Source: Devosia sp. ZB163 (lineage in GTDB: Bacteria; Pseudomonadota; Alphaproteobacteria; Rhizobiales; Devosiaceae). From it: DNA of 64,000 nt. Position 1 is the stretch's first letter; the number at the start of each line of letters is the position of its first letter. Below the pieces are notes generated by a model. That model saw only the letters and a program-made list of their open reading frames with translations. It ran no database searches and was not told the DNA's origin. Shown in pieces: positions 27,301-36,363 of the stretch. Location: NCBI RefSeq assembly GCF_028613635.1, contig NZ_JAQRMY010000005.1, forward strand, positions 1-64,000, in the 5' to 3' direction. A program made the translations under genes and the position numbers.

Positions 27301-28611
27301 TTAACTCCGGGCAACTCCGTTGAGCAGGCCGACAAAGACGCCCCCGAAGAAGGCCGCCGATGCGTAGGCGTCAATGTCCTGTACCAGGAAGAAGGCAAGG
27401 AAGGCCAAGCTGTAGGACGCGCCGTAGAGCGTCGGACGCTTGAACCGGTGCGCTCCGAGCGCGAAGGACAAAAAAATGCGCATGACCGACCGTATGATCG
27501 GCGCAAGGTACAGCAACACTCCAAATGTCATGCCGAGCAGGCCGCCCCTAACCAGGAACGATATTGGTGACGAGTGCGAGCCGATCGGTATGTTTCTTTC
27601 ATTCGTGCGCGGCTTTACTCCGATCCCGTAGATCGGCGACTGCTCCAGTACTAATTCCACGGAGTCCTCATACATGGAAATCCGGGTCGATGACGACCCC
27701 GGTCTTGCGTCGGCCAATAGTTCAAAGCTACTCGCGAGGTTGAACGAGATGAGGCCGACAACGGCAAGGATGCACAGGAGGCCGGCCATCTTCAGTCGCG
27801 ACGTGAAGGCCGCGAGAAGCCATGCTGCGATAACCGCAAGCATTGAAGCGCGTGAAAGGGTCATCGAGACAGCGGCGACATTGAGTGGCACAAGTCCGGA
27901 GGAACGTCGGAAATCCGGCTGTACCCGAATTCCAGAGAGTAGGAGATAGATTCCCGCCATCATTGCCAACAGGAACGCTGCCGTGGTGGCGAAAGGCGCA
28001 AACAGCGACGAGCGCGGAAGCTTGATCCCAAGCAGATAGTCCGACTCCACTAGTACCGCCTGCTGATACTCACTCAGGATGCCGGGAAGCTTCGGTAGAA
28101 GGCCGAGCAGGGTCGGCATCGACACGTCGCTGCCGCCCGAGACAAACCATATGCAGTAGAGTGCGGCCGAGACGATGAGGAACGCGAGCATGTTGCGCCT
28201 CAGTGCGCGCATCAAGAAGAGAGTTGTCGCGTCATCGTTGAGGCTACCAGAGTTGAGGAAGTACCGGGCCGACTTAGCGCAGAAATAGAATGTCGCAATC
28301 AGTGCTAGGTTGTTGGCCGCTCCGAGAACGCGGTCCAGCGATCCGGTAGCGATCGCTGGCGCCAAGGCCAACGACAGAAGCAACGTGGCCATCAGCGCGA
28401 AGAACAGGAGATCGAATGCACCAATATGGTGGAAGGCCCGCCTGTTCCTCCAGGCCAGCACGACGGCAAGTGTCGGGTACCATATGAACTCCAGTCCGGT
28501 TATCCAGACAAAGGGGAAGAGCGCTACTGCAATGAAGAAGGGACGAAGGGCGAGAGGGGCCCTCCATTGGCCAAGGGAGGGGGGCGGCGCCTCAATCGAA
28601 ACGCTACTCAT
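27301..28611 (-). CDS. Second O-antigen-ligase/Wzy-like polymerase
   Basis: A 436-residue inner-membrane protein with about ten hydrophobic segments. The long loop (FELLADARPGSSSTRISMYE, then SPIYGIGVKPRTNERNIPIG) matches the periplasmic loop of the Wzy_C/O-antigen ligase family, with a GIGVKPR near the conserved G-x-G and a later GSHSSPISFLVRGGLLG containing the typical H-S-x-x. ATG 28611 is preferred to the ATG at 28632 because agga lies upstream. It converges with the fusion gene. Its base composition is less GC-rich than its neighbours. Confidence 0.8.
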   Translation of the reverse strand: MSSVSIEAPPPSLGQWRAPLALRPFFIAVALFPFVWITGLEFIWYPTLAVVLAWRNRRAFHHIGAFDLLFFALMATLLLSLALAPAIATGSLDRVLGAANNLALIATFYFCAKSARYFLNSGSLNDDATTLFLMRALRRNMLAFLIVSAALYCIWFVSGGSDVSMPTLLGLLPKLPGILSEYQQAVLVESDYLLGIKLPRSSLFAPFATTAAFLLAMMAGIYLLLSGIRVQPDFRRSSGLVPLNVAAVSMTLSRASMLAVIAAWLLAAFTSRLKMAGLLCILAVVGLISFNLASSFELLADARPGSSSTRISMYEDSVELVLEQSPIYGIGVKPRTNERNIPIGSHSSPISFLVRGGLLGMTFGVLLYLAPIIRSVMRIFLSFALGAHRFKRPTLYGASYSLAFLAFFLVQDIDAYASAAFFGGVFVGLLNGVARS

Positions 28612-28922
28612 CGTATTGTGCGTCCTGACCATTTTCAGCGCCTCGAATGCTGGACCATCGAGGGGGCGCTTTGATAGGGGGCCTGATCGAGTAGGGCGCT
28701 AGGAATGCGTGACAAATCCGGGGACACTCACACATGTACACGATGCACAAATATCGCATGTCGACGAACCCCTTATTCCACGACTCCGACGGTGGGGCCG
28801 AAGCGGTTTCTCAGGCGGGCCGATGCCCTTCCAACTCCAATGGTGACAGCAAACATAGCCGGCAAGATCTCCGGAGGCTTCGAGGGCACGCTCTGGCCGC
28901 CGGCAGGAGAGTTTTAGAACGG
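28612..28922. other. Gap without a recognisable gene
   Basis: About 310 bases between two minus-strand genes. No frame on either strand looks like protein and no terminator with a T tract is visible. It should hold the promoter of the polymerase gene. The sequence may be the edge of an acquired block, because the next gene differs in composition. Confidence 0.4.
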
Positions 28923-30176
28923 TCAGCGCTCTAGACGAAGCAGACCGAGAACGCGGTGGAAGATCTGTTCGCAGCCATCGTCTCGGCTTTCCCCCCAGAA
29001 TCTTCTTCTGATCATTGCCAGGCGTTCCGCATCTAGTCTTGAAAAGGCGCTTCCCGATTCTATCGCCGTACACAGTTCGTCGAAAGTAGAGGCTCGCCTG
29101 CCGACGACATTTTCCTCGTATGGGAATATCAACTCTCTATCTTTTGAAAGATACTCGTCCCTATCAAAATCATAAAGCACCACTCCACTATCTCGCCTTG
29201 CCACATAGTCATACAATGATGAGCTGTAGTCGGTAATTATTCCGTCTATTTCGTCCTTATAGTAGTAAAAATCTGCATTCTTCGGCCAGAGGCGAACGTT
29301 GGCAAGCGTTGATACGTCAAAATTCTCCGATGAATTCGAATGAAAGCTTACGAACAAAGTTGAACCGACCCTCTCTAGGGCGGCGTCAAGGCGACGAAGA
29401 TCGGGAAGGGCTTGGCCGATGAATGGTCTGTCGCTATCTCGCCAAGTTGGCATGTACACGAGCACCCTTCTACCTTGGTCTATGATCTGGTCGATTGAGG
29501 CGGAACGACCGGTTCGTCCCGCCTCATCACGAAGCAGGCGGTCAACGCTGCCCTGCTGTCTAGGGTGCCCAGTCTCGATAATTCGGTCTGCCGGTAGCTG
29601 AAATCCCGACACGTATCGCCGTGTCATATCCTCAGACGTAGAAAGAAACAGATCAGGCAGTATGAAGCGGTGCAGATAAGCCAACCTCATCAGAGGGTTG
29701 TTTGCATTCTTGAGGATTGTCGACCGGACGCCCTTCTTTGAGTCGTACCCAATACGCTTCAGAGATACGCCGTGCCACAGATTGATGAGCTTGGCCCCGC
29801 CGGTGGCCCAGGTATTGATATCGCTGGAATAGCTTGTGACGAAGGCCGCGCCGCCTCGGATCGCCATCCACATCCCGCGCAGGGAGTAGCGAAACTCTGC
29901 ATCGTAGCCGAACCCTCGGAGCCACGCCGCTGCCTGCCGACTTCTGGCAATCCAGACACAGCTGATCTCTGGGTGGTTCTGTCGCATCCAGAGGAATAGA
30001 TACTTGGCATTTCCTTCAAAGTCCGACAGCGACGACCCGAACACCCAGAGCCTGGGGTTGCGTGGCAGCAAGGCGATCGCCGGGCGGACGAGTGCGTTAA
30101 GCAATAGCTCGATTGATACGCGCGGGATCTTCTTGAGTATCACAAGTGCTAGTTGTGCGGTCGGATTCCGATGCAC
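28923..30176 (-). CDS. CDP-glycerol glycerophosphotransferase-family protein (TagB/TagF-like)
   Basis: A 417-residue protein of the Glyphos_transf family, which moves glycerol- or ribitol-phosphate from a CDP donor to a growing chain. Visible blocks: LWVFGSSLSDFEGNAKYLFL, FVTSYSSDINTWATGGAKLI, the signature NLWHGVSLKRIGYDSKKGV with the catalytic histidine, then ETGHPRQ, VLVYMPTWRDS and DGIITDYSSSLYDYVARRDS. Start is GTG with ggagaa upstream. The gene, especially 29040-29350, is clearly more AT-rich than the rest of the window, suggesting recent transfer. It may add phosphate-linked decorations to a capsule; no glycerol cytidylyltransferase is nearby. Confidence 0.85.
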   Translation of the reverse strand: MHRNPTAQLALVILKKIPRVSIELLLNALVRPAIALLPRNPRLWVFGSSLSDFEGNAKYLFLWMRQNHPEISCVWIARSRQAAAWLRGFGYDAEFRYSLRGMWMAIRGGAAFVTSYSSDINTWATGGAKLINLWHGVSLKRIGYDSKKGVRSTILKNANNPLMRLAYLHRFILPDLFLSTSEDMTRRYVSGFQLPADRIIETGHPRQQGSVDRLLRDEAGRTGRSASIDQIIDQGRRVLVYMPTWRDSDRPFIGQALPDLRRLDAALERVGSTLFVSFHSNSSENFDVSTLANVRLWPKNADFYYYKDEIDGIITDYSSSLYDYVARRDSGVVLYDFDRDEYLSKDRELIFPYEENVVGRRASTFDELCTAIESGSAFSRLDAERLAMIRRRFWGESRDDGCEQIFHRVLGLLRLER

Positions 30177-30213
30177 GTAGTATTCTCCATGGTTTCACGG
30201 GGTACCCCCAATT

Positions 30214-32367
30214 TCACCGCGCCTCGCCGTAGTAATAGCTCGCGTACTTGCCCTTGTAGGCGGCGCTGGCGCGGTCCTGCTGGTTGAGGACGGCGAAGAT
30301 TTCGCCGTGGGGTGACTTTGCGTCGTTGAGACTTTGCAGGGCCATGCGGGCCTCGCTTTGGGTTGTGGTGCCCGAGCGGAGGACGAAGACGATGAAGTCG
30401 ACGAGCTGGGCGAGGTAGAGGCCATCGACGACCGGGCCTACCGGTGGCGTGTCGAGGATGACGACATCGTAGTCCGTCCTCGCGAGATCCAGCAGGCGCG
30501 CAAACGCCGGCCCGGCGATCAGCTGATCGGTTGGCACGTCGCTCGGCTGCGCGCCGATGATGGCGTCGAGCTCTGTCGCAGGGTCGCTGACCGTGAATTC
30601 GTCGAGGTCGATTTCAGATTGCTCGCCATCGAGATAGTCGGCCAGGGCGGTTGATGGCTCGAGACCGAGCATGCGGTGCAGGGTGGGCTTGCGCAGGTCG
30701 CAGTCGATGATCACGACCCGCTTGCGGGCAAGGGCATAGGCGCGCGCCAGAGACAGGGCCACCGTGCTCTTGCCTTCGTTCGCTGTGGACGATGTCACCA
30801 TGATGACCTGCCCGTCGGACGATCGCGAAGCACCGGCCTTGATGGCGCGTCGGTGGGTGGCCTGGTCGAGGCGTACCTTGATCCTGCGCACCCCCTCCGG
30901 AAATGACGACAGCGGTGACGCGACCATCAGGTTGGCCAGCGCGCCATCGCCCTTGTCGCGGCCGGCTGCTCTCTGGCGTGCCAGAGCGGCGGCGACCGGG
31001 ATGCGCAGCACAGCGGCGGCCTGCTCCTCGGTGAGGATGCCGCCCACCATGTGTTCGCGCATGAAAGCGATGCCCACGCCCAGCCCCAGGCCTCCGAGGG
31101 CCGCCAAGGCCAACGTCAGGCCGGTGTTGGGGAAAGAAGGCCGGGACGGGGGCAGGGCCGGTGACACGACGCGGCTATCGGCGACCTGAAGTGCAGCCTG
31201 CGCGTCCGCGTCGTTGATGCGGCTGAGCAGCGTCTGGTACTGCGCCCGTGCAATCTCGGAGCCCTGCTGCAGCTCGTAAATATGCGCAAGCATGTCGGAT
31301 GGCAGGGCGCTGCCCAGCACGGCCGCGCGCAACTGCTGGCGCACTTCGCTCTGCTCGGACTCGGCGGCAGACACGCTCCTCCGCAACGTCGTAAGCCCAC
31401 CCGCCGCTGCGTCGACCATGCGCTGCTCGATCTGGGCGAGTTCGGCCCTGAGGTTCACCGTTTGGTCGGCCGACGCGTCGGCGATGCGGATCGTCAGCTC
31501 GCGCTGCTGGCGGTCGAGCTCGCTGAGCGCTTCCGATTGCAGGGTTTGCGCCAGTGCCGTCCAGTTGCGCTGGTTGAGGCTCGCCTGCGCCAGTTCGGCC
31601 CGTTTGGCGTTCGCGGCCTGCGTTGCGCTCAGCGTCGCGAGATGGTCGCGCATGCTGGCGATGTCGGTACGGCCGGTCTCCGTGACGATCTGGGAGAGGC
31701 TATCGTTGATGAACTTGTCGAATGCGCCTTCGCTGCTGGCGACTGCATCGCGGGCGCCCACCAGCCGAGCCTGCAGCACGTCGCGCGACATCAGGGTGCT
31801 GCTCACCTTGGCGCTGACCTGCTCGCGGATATAGGCATCGGCCCAGGCGTTGGCGATCTCGGCCGCACGGGCGGGATCCTCGGCCCGCACGGTCGCACTG
31901 ATCAGGTTGGTTCGCCCCAGACGCTCGACACTGACCGCCGATTTGACGGAGCTGAGCACCCGCGCCAGCGCCAGCTCGTCTGAAGGGACTTTGGGCTGGG
32001 CGACCTGCAGGAACGCCAGGATGCGGTCGACAAGTCCGAGCTTGACCCCGAACTCCTCGTCGCGCACCAGCTTCATGTCGTCGATGACCTTGAGCAGCAC
32101 GGCCGACGACTTGAGGATCTCCATCTCGCTGTCGACCCTGGCGCTGTCGATCTCGGCGCCAATCTCGCTGCTTCCCGGCTGCAGCAGGTTCTTGTGGGTC
32201 GTATCGACAAGCAGCAGCGCCGAGGTCGAGTATTTCGGCGTCAGGGAGAACACGACCAGTCCGGCTACGCCGACGGCAACCAGGGTGACGACGAAGATCA
32301 GCCGCATCTGCCGGCGCAATAGTCCGACAATGTCGCGCAAGTCGAGTTCGCTGTCTTCGGCCGTCAT
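30214..32367 (-). CDS. Wzc/ExoP-like polysaccharide co-polymerase with BY-kinase domain
   Basis: A 717-residue bacterial tyrosine kinase controlling EPS chain length and export. The N-terminal Wzz domain begins DLRDIVGLLRRQMRLIFVVT with membrane helix 1. A coiled-coil periplasmic region and the PALPPSRPSFPNT segment precede helix 2 (near residue 420). The cytoplasmic kinase has Walker A TSSTANEGKSTVALSLA, Walker A' VVIIDCDLRKPTLH and Walker B DVVILDTPPVGPVVDG. The C-terminus YKGKYASYYYGEAR is the expected autophosphorylated tyrosine cluster. It is 37 bases from the glycerophosphotransferase start and may form an operon with it. Confidence 0.92.
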   Translation of the reverse strand: MTAEDSELDLRDIVGLLRRQMRLIFVVTLVAVGVAGLVVFSLTPKYSTSALLLVDTTHKNLLQPGSSEIGAEIDSARVDSEMEILKSSAVLLKVIDDMKLVRDEEFGVKLGLVDRILAFLQVAQPKVPSDELALARVLSSVKSAVSVERLGRTNLISATVRAEDPARAAEIANAWADAYIREQVSAKVSSTLMSRDVLQARLVGARDAVASSEGAFDKFINDSLSQIVTETGRTDIASMRDHLATLSATQAANAKRAELAQASLNQRNWTALAQTLQSEALSELDRQQRELTIRIADASADQTVNLRAELAQIEQRMVDAAAGGLTTLRRSVSAAESEQSEVRQQLRAAVLGSALPSDMLAHIYELQQGSEIARAQYQTLLSRINDADAQAALQVADSRVVSPALPPSRPSFPNTGLTLALAALGGLGLGVGIAFMREHMVGGILTEEQAAAVLRIPVAAALARQRAAGRDKGDGALANLMVASPLSSFPEGVRRIKVRLDQATHRRAIKAGASRSSDGQVIMVTSSTANEGKSTVALSLARAYALARKRVVIIDCDLRKPTLHRMLGLEPSTALADYLDGEQSEIDLDEFTVSDPATELDAIIGAQPSDVPTDQLIAGPAFARLLDLARTDYDVVILDTPPVGPVVDGLYLAQLVDFIVFVLRSGTTTQSEARMALQSLNDAKSPHGEIFAVLNQQDRASAAYKGKYASYYYGEAR

Positions 32368-32532
32368 CGCGTCGAGCCCCTGCTGTCGACCCTGTCAGAG
32401 ATTGAGCAATGACCAATCCAGGCCGACCCAGCAACTGTCATTCCGCGAAAAGCCTTAAGATCGCAACCCATTGCCCACTCACCGAGACACGGCGGGGCAA
32501 GCGGTACCGCGTGCCGTGGACGACCCGACCGT

Positions 32533-32859
32533 TCACTTCACGCTCGAAAAGCTCGTGGGTGTCAGGAACTGGCTCGAGGCATTGGCGAGCAGCGGTCCGT
32601 TGGCCTCGGACGCTTTGCGCGCTGCCTGCCAGTCCGGATCGGCCAGGAACGCGGCCCAGCGCGTCTCGCGCTCGGCCATCGAGTTCCAGCGCAGCATGTA
32701 GGTGAGGTCGTTGTTCGAGCCGCCGATCGCCGTGGTCCAGAACCCGGCCTGCTCGATGCCGTGCCGTTCCCACAGCGCCAGCGTGTGGTCCTCGAACCGG
32801 CGCTGCAGGTCGGCCATCTTGCCTGGCAGGCAGGTGTAGATACGCAATTCGTAGATCAA
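32533..32859 (-). CDS. NIPSNAP-family protein
   Basis: A 108-residue protein with the NIPSNAP dimeric alpha/beta-barrel pattern: MIYELRIYTCLPGKM at the start, then GIEQAGFWTTAIGGSNNDLT and MLRWNSMAERETRWAAFLAD. In catabolic operons such proteins often accompany sugar or amino-acid degradation genes, but their reaction is usually unknown. It is divergent from the amino-acid-type ABC importer and shares the control region holding the first GCTATTATAATAGC-like site. Confidence 0.85.
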   Translation of the reverse strand: MIYELRIYTCLPGKMADLQRRFEDHTLALWERHGIEQAGFWTTAIGGSNNDLTYMLRWNSMAERETRWAAFLADPDWQAARKASEANGPLLANASSQFLTPTSFSSVK

Positions 32860-33176
32860 TTCTCACTCCCCCGGCGCAGGCTTCGCGCCCCTGGTTGAAG
32901 TTTGCCCGATGCAGCCTCGATTCAGCAACGACAGTACCGGCATCGATCACCCTGCGCCGCGTTTTTGCACAGCCCCAAGCAGGATAGACGCCTGATAAAG
33001 ATTATAATAGCATACCATTATAAGAAGCGGACCAAGTCCGCACGGAGGATGCTTCGCTGAGGGGCGAGGCGGAGGGCTCGATATCGATCGTCGGGACACG
33101 TGACTGCGCCGTCGGCGGCTCTGCGCCACCGGACGACGGGGACGACTTGGCGCAAGTGGGCATTGGGAGGGAACAC
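32860..33176. promoter_or_regulatory. Divergent control region of the NIPSNAP and ABC importer genes
   Basis: A gap of 317 bases with no gene. It holds the operator at 32998-33011 and a second partial copy ATTATAAG at 33017-33024, so two half-sites on one DNA face are possible. The rest is GC-rich with nothing recognised. gggagg at 33166-33171 is the ribosome-binding site of the binding protein gene. Confidence 0.6.
32998..33011 (+). promoter_or_regulatory. Putative GntR-regulator operator, site 1
   Basis: AAGATTATAATAGC, 11 of 14 matches to the palindrome GCTATTATAATAGC found at four other promoters of the island. It contains TATAAT readable on both strands, so bound protein would block the -10 region. 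A partial second copy follows at 33017-33024. Confidence 0.6.
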
Positions 33177-33977
33177 ATGCCGAATAGATTGAAGCTGGTC
33201 TTGTCCGGGCTTGCAGTGGCGCTGGTCGCCATGCTGCCGGCCGCCGCCTCGGCGCAGACCGTCGACGAGATCATTGCGCGCGGCAAGCTGATCATCGCCG
33301 TAGATACCACCACGCCGCCCTATGGCTTCCTCGATGCCGACCTGAAGCCGACCGGTTTCGACATCGAGGTCGCGACGAAGATGGGCGAGGCCCTGAGCGT
33401 GCCGGTCGAGTTCGTCACCGTGACCTCGCCAGGCCGCATTCCGGCGCTTCTGACCAAGCAGGTCGATGCCGTTGTGTCGATCTTCTCGATCACCCCGGCG
33501 CGCGCCATCCAGATCGACTACTCGATCCCCTATGCCGGCCAGTCTGCCGTGCTGATCGCGCCCAAGAGCACCACGATCGCGAGCCATGCCGACCTCGTCG
33601 GCAAGAAGGTCGGCCTCACCCGCGGCACCGCCGAGGACGGCATCCTGACCGCCGCGGCCGAAGCCAACCCGGGCATCGAGATCCTGCGCTTCGACGACTA
33701 TGCCTCGCTGCTGCAGGCGATGGTCTCGGGCCAGATCGACGCCATGGGCGGCGGCGACTACGGCGAGATCTACCTCAAGAAGGCGCAGAACGGCGACGAC
33801 TTCGAGCAGAAGTACAAGCTCAAGACCTTCTACTTCGGCATCGGCGTCGCCAAGGGCAACGACAACCTGCGCCAGTGGATCAACACCTGGCTGTTCACGC
33901 TCAAGTCCGACGGCGTGCTCGAGGACCTGTCGATGAAGTATCGCAACCAGCCGTTGCCGACCCTGCCGGTCTTCTGA
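33177..33977 (+). CDS. ABC transporter substrate-binding protein, amino-acid type
   Basis: A 266-residue periplasmic binding protein of family 3 (SBP_bac_3). The signal peptide runs to about residue 24 (LAVALVAMLPAAASAQ). The mature start TVDEIIARGKLIIAVDTTTP and PYGFLDADLKPTGFDIEVA are typical. The domain 2 blocks VGKKVGLTRGTAEDGIL and RQWINTWLFTLKSDGVLEDL follow. ATG 33177 is used for gggagg upstream and the signal peptide. It forms an operon with two permease genes. The ligand may be an amino acid or an organic acid; control by the island's GntR operator hints at a compound of that pathway. Confidence 0.9.
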   Translation: MPNRLKLVLSGLAVALVAMLPAAASAQTVDEIIARGKLIIAVDTTTPPYGFLDADLKPTGFDIEVATKMGEALSVPVEFVTVTSPGRIPALLTKQVDAVVSIFSITPARAIQIDYSIPYAGQSAVLIAPKSTTIASHADLVGKKVGLTRGTAEDGILTAAAEANPGIEILRFDDYASLLQAMVSGQIDAMGGGDYGEIYLKKAQNGDDFEQKYKLKTFYFGIGVAKGNDNLRQWINTWLFTLKSDGVLEDLSMKYRNQPLPTLPVF

Positions 33978-34003
33978 TCGCGCGAACGATCCTGCCTTCG
34001 CGG

Positions 34004-34027
34004 GCGGGGCCATCATCGGCCCCGCCA
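34004..34027 (+). promoter_or_regulatory. Intercistronic stem-loop after the binding-protein gene
   Basis: GGCGGGGCC and GGCCCCGCC form a perfect 9-base-pair stem with loop ATCATC. There is no T tract. Such hairpins between binding-protein and permease genes commonly protect the upstream mRNA and raise binding-protein yield. Confidence 0.6.
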
Positions 34028-34053
34028 CCTTCACTGTTTTCGACAGGACGCGC

Positions 34054-34719
34054 ATGCAAACGGCCCTGCAGTTCGGACCGGTCCTCATTCATCTCGACCA
34101 ACTGCTCTATGGTGTCGGGCAGACGATCCAGCTCGCGGTGCTGTCGATCCTGTTCGGCACTATCATCGGCGTGCTCGGTGCGATCGGCCGCAGCTTCGGC
34201 CCGCGCTGGGTGTCGTGGCCGATCGCCGCCTATGTCGAGCTGATCCGCAACACGCCGCTGCTGATCCAGCTCTACTTCGTCTTCTTCTCGCTGCCGATGT
34301 TCGGGCTGAAGCTCTCGAGCGGCAGCGCCGCCATCCTCGCGCTCTCGATCCATCTCGGCGCCTATGCCACCGAGATTCTTCGCGCCGGTGTCGAGTCGGT
34401 GCCGGTGGGCCAGATCGAGGCGGCGAAGTCCCTTGGTCTCACCAGCTACCGCATCATCCGCCATGTCGTGCTGGTGCCGGCGGTGCGGGCCGTCTACCCG
34501 GCGCTGTCGGCGCAGTTCATCCTGCAGTTGATGGGGACCTCGATCGTCGGCGCCATCGCCGCGGAGGAGCTCACTGCCATTGCCAACAACCTGGTGATGG
34601 AGACGTTCCGCAGCTTCGAGGTCTATATCGTCATCGCGGTGATCTACTTCGTGCTGGTCCAATCCGCGAGCCTGATCCTCGCGGGCCTCGGGCGCCTCTT
34701 GTTCCGTTGGAGGACGTGA
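34054..34719 (+). CDS. ABC transporter permease, amino-acid type (HisMQ family), subunit 1
   Basis: A 221-residue inner-membrane permease with about five hydrophobic helices. The N-terminal QLLYGVGQTIQLAVLSILFG and LIRNTPLLIQLYFVFFSLPM are HisMQ features. The coupling loop AGVESVPVGQIEAAKSLGLT (EAA motif) contacts the ATPase. It pairs with the next gene to form the channel. No ATPase gene follows, so the subunit must come from elsewhere. Confidence 0.9.
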   Translation: MQTALQFGPVLIHLDQLLYGVGQTIQLAVLSILFGTIIGVLGAIGRSFGPRWVSWPIAAYVELIRNTPLLIQLYFVFFSLPMFGLKLSSGSAAILALSIHLGAYATEILRAGVESVPVGQIEAAKSLGLTSYRIIRHVVLVPAVRAVYPALSAQFILQLMGTSIVGAIAAEELTAIANNLVMETFRSFEVYIVIAVIYFVLVQSASLILAGLGRLLFRWRT

Positions 34720-34720
34720 G

Positions 34721-35410
34721 ATGAGCCTCCGCGACTTCGGCCCCAACGAGCTGATGTTCCTGATCATGGCGACGCGCTGGACGATCCTGCTCGCGCTCAT
34801 CGCCTTCGCCGGCGGCGGGGTGATCGGGCTGATCGTCGCTGCTTTGCGCGTCGCGCCGCTGTTGCCGCTGCGGGGGCTGGCCGCCGGCTACATCCAGTTC
34901 TTCATGGGCACGCCGATCCTGATCCAGCTGTTCATGGCCTACTACGGCTCATCGCTGCTCGGCTTCCGTCCCGACCCCTGGGTGGCGGCGGCAGTGACCT
35001 TCTCGCTCAATGGCGGTGCCTTCTTCGGCGAGATCTTCCGTGGCTCGATCGATGCGGTGCCGAAGGGGCAGTGGGAGGCTTCGACCGCGCTCGGCTTCCG
35101 GTTCCTGCCGACGCTGCGACTGGTGATCCTGCCGCAGGCCGTGCGGCTGATGCTGCCGCCGACGGTCGGCTTCATGGTGCAGATCGTGAAGACCACGTCC
35201 GTCGCGTCGCTGATCGGCCTTACCGAGCTGGCGCGGGCTGCGACGCAAGTGAACACCGTCACCTTCCAGCCGGTGCTGGTGTTCGGCACGGTATCGCTGA
35301 TCTACTTCATGCTCTGCTGGCCGCTGTCGCTCTATGCCGGCTACCTCGAGCGCCGGGTCGGCGGGGGGCTGCAGGTGAGGACGAAGAAGCCGCTCTTGAT
35401 GGCGAGCTGA
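34721..35410 (+). CDS. ABC transporter permease, amino-acid type (HisMQ family), subunit 2
   Basis: A 229-residue partner permease starting 1 base after the previous stop. TRWTILLALIAFAGGGVIGL and FMGTPILIQLFMAYYGSSLL cover the first helices, and the EAA loop reads IDAVPKGQWEASTALGFRFL. The C-terminus after SLYAGYLERRVGG is cytoplasmic. It ends the operon at the strong hairpin 35427-35459. Confidence 0.9.
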   Translation: MSLRDFGPNELMFLIMATRWTILLALIAFAGGGVIGLIVAALRVAPLLPLRGLAAGYIQFFMGTPILIQLFMAYYGSSLLGFRPDPWVAAAVTFSLNGGAFFGEIFRGSIDAVPKGQWEASTALGFRFLPTLRLVILPQAVRLMLPPTVGFMVQIVKTTSVASLIGLTELARAATQVNTVTFQPVLVFGTVSLIYFMLCWPLSLYAGYLERRVGGGLQVRTKKPLLMAS

Positions 35411-35426
35411 GGACACCGGCGGTACA

Positions 35427-35459
35427 GTGATCCTCCCCCGTTCTACGGGGGAGGATCAC
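35427..35459. terminator. Bidirectional hairpin terminator
   Basis: GTGATCCTCCCCCGT pairs perfectly with ACGGGGGAGGATCAC over 15 base pairs with a three-base loop, between two convergent operons. There is no T tract on either side, so it may act as an mRNA 3' protector as well. Confidence 0.7.
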
Positions 35460-35481
35460 GGAGAGTCGGGTGGGTGACCCC

Positions 35482-36360
35482 TCACCCCACGAACGCCGGC
35501 AGCGCCAACCCCTTCGCCCCCACATCGATGGCGAACAGCCCGCCCGGGTTGCTCTGGCCCTTGAAGTGCTCAGCCGGTCGCTTCAGCACGGCGGTGGTGA
35601 CGTAGAGGATGTCGAGGTTCTCGCCGCCGAACTCGCAGCAGGTCGGGAGGTCCGTCGGCAGGACGATCGACTGCATCAGCTTGCCCTCGGGGTCGTACCG
35701 GTTGACCTTGCTGGTGACCGGGACGGTGACCCAGTAGCAGCCATCCGCATCCACCGTCGCGCCGTCGGCGATGCCGCCGCTGCCGTCGAGGTCGATGAAG
35801 GTGCGCTGGTTCTCGATGTCGCCGGTGACCGGGTCGAAATCGTAGGCGCGGACGATCGTGGTGTGGCTGTCGGAGAAGTACATGGTCTTGCTGTCGGGAC
35901 TCCAGGCGAGTCCGTTGCAGCAGCCGACGCCCTCGATCATCCGGTGCACCGAGAGGTCCTTGTCCATCCTGTAGAGCGAGCCGATGAACTCCACCTGCCT
36001 GCCCGGCGCCTCGAACATCGAGCCCGACCAGAAGCGGCCCTGCCTATCGGGCTTGCCGTCGTTGAAGCGGGTCAGCGGCAGGTGCGCTTCGGGATCGACG
36101 ATCGCCTCGAACGCCCCGGTCCCAGGATCGAAGAAGTAGAACCCCGAGACCATGGTGACGACCAGCCCGCCCCTTTCGCGCAGCCCGATGCAGCCGAGGT
36201 ACTCCGGCGACTCCCAGGTGTCGTCTTTGCCGGTCCTGGGGTCGTAGCGGTGGATCAGCCGGCTCCAGATGTCGATCCACCACAGGACGCCCGCCTTGGG
36301 GTCCCAGATGGTGCCCTCGCCGAGTTCGGCCTTCGCGTCGACGACGCAAGTGATGTCCAT
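35482..36360 (-). CDS. SMP-30/gluconolactonase-family lactonase
   Basis: A 292-residue six-bladed beta-propeller of the SMP-30/regucalcin family, which hydrolyses sugar lactones to aldonic acids using a divalent metal. The metal ligand glutamate is in VDAKAELGEGTIWDPKAG. TRFNDGKPDRQGRFWSGSM gives the conserved asparagine, GVGCCNGLAWSPDSKTMYFS the second asparagine, and GGIADGATVDADGCYW the aspartate. Last gene of the sugar ABC operon, 3 bases after the permease stop. This suggests the imported sugar is oxidised to a lactone. Confidence 0.9.
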   Translation of the reverse strand: MDITCVVDAKAELGEGTIWDPKAGVLWWIDIWSRLIHRYDPRTGKDDTWESPEYLGCIGLRERGGLVVTMVSGFYFFDPGTGAFEAIVDPEAHLPLTRFNDGKPDRQGRFWSGSMFEAPGRQVEFIGSLYRMDKDLSVHRMIEGVGCCNGLAWSPDSKTMYFSDSHTTIVRAYDFDPVTGDIENQRTFIDLDGSGGIADGATVDADGCYWVTVPVTSKVNRYDPEGKLMQSIVLPTDLPTCCEFGGENLDILYVTTAVLKRPAEHFKGQSNPGGLFAIDVGAKGLALPAFVG

Positions 36361-36363
36361 GCT

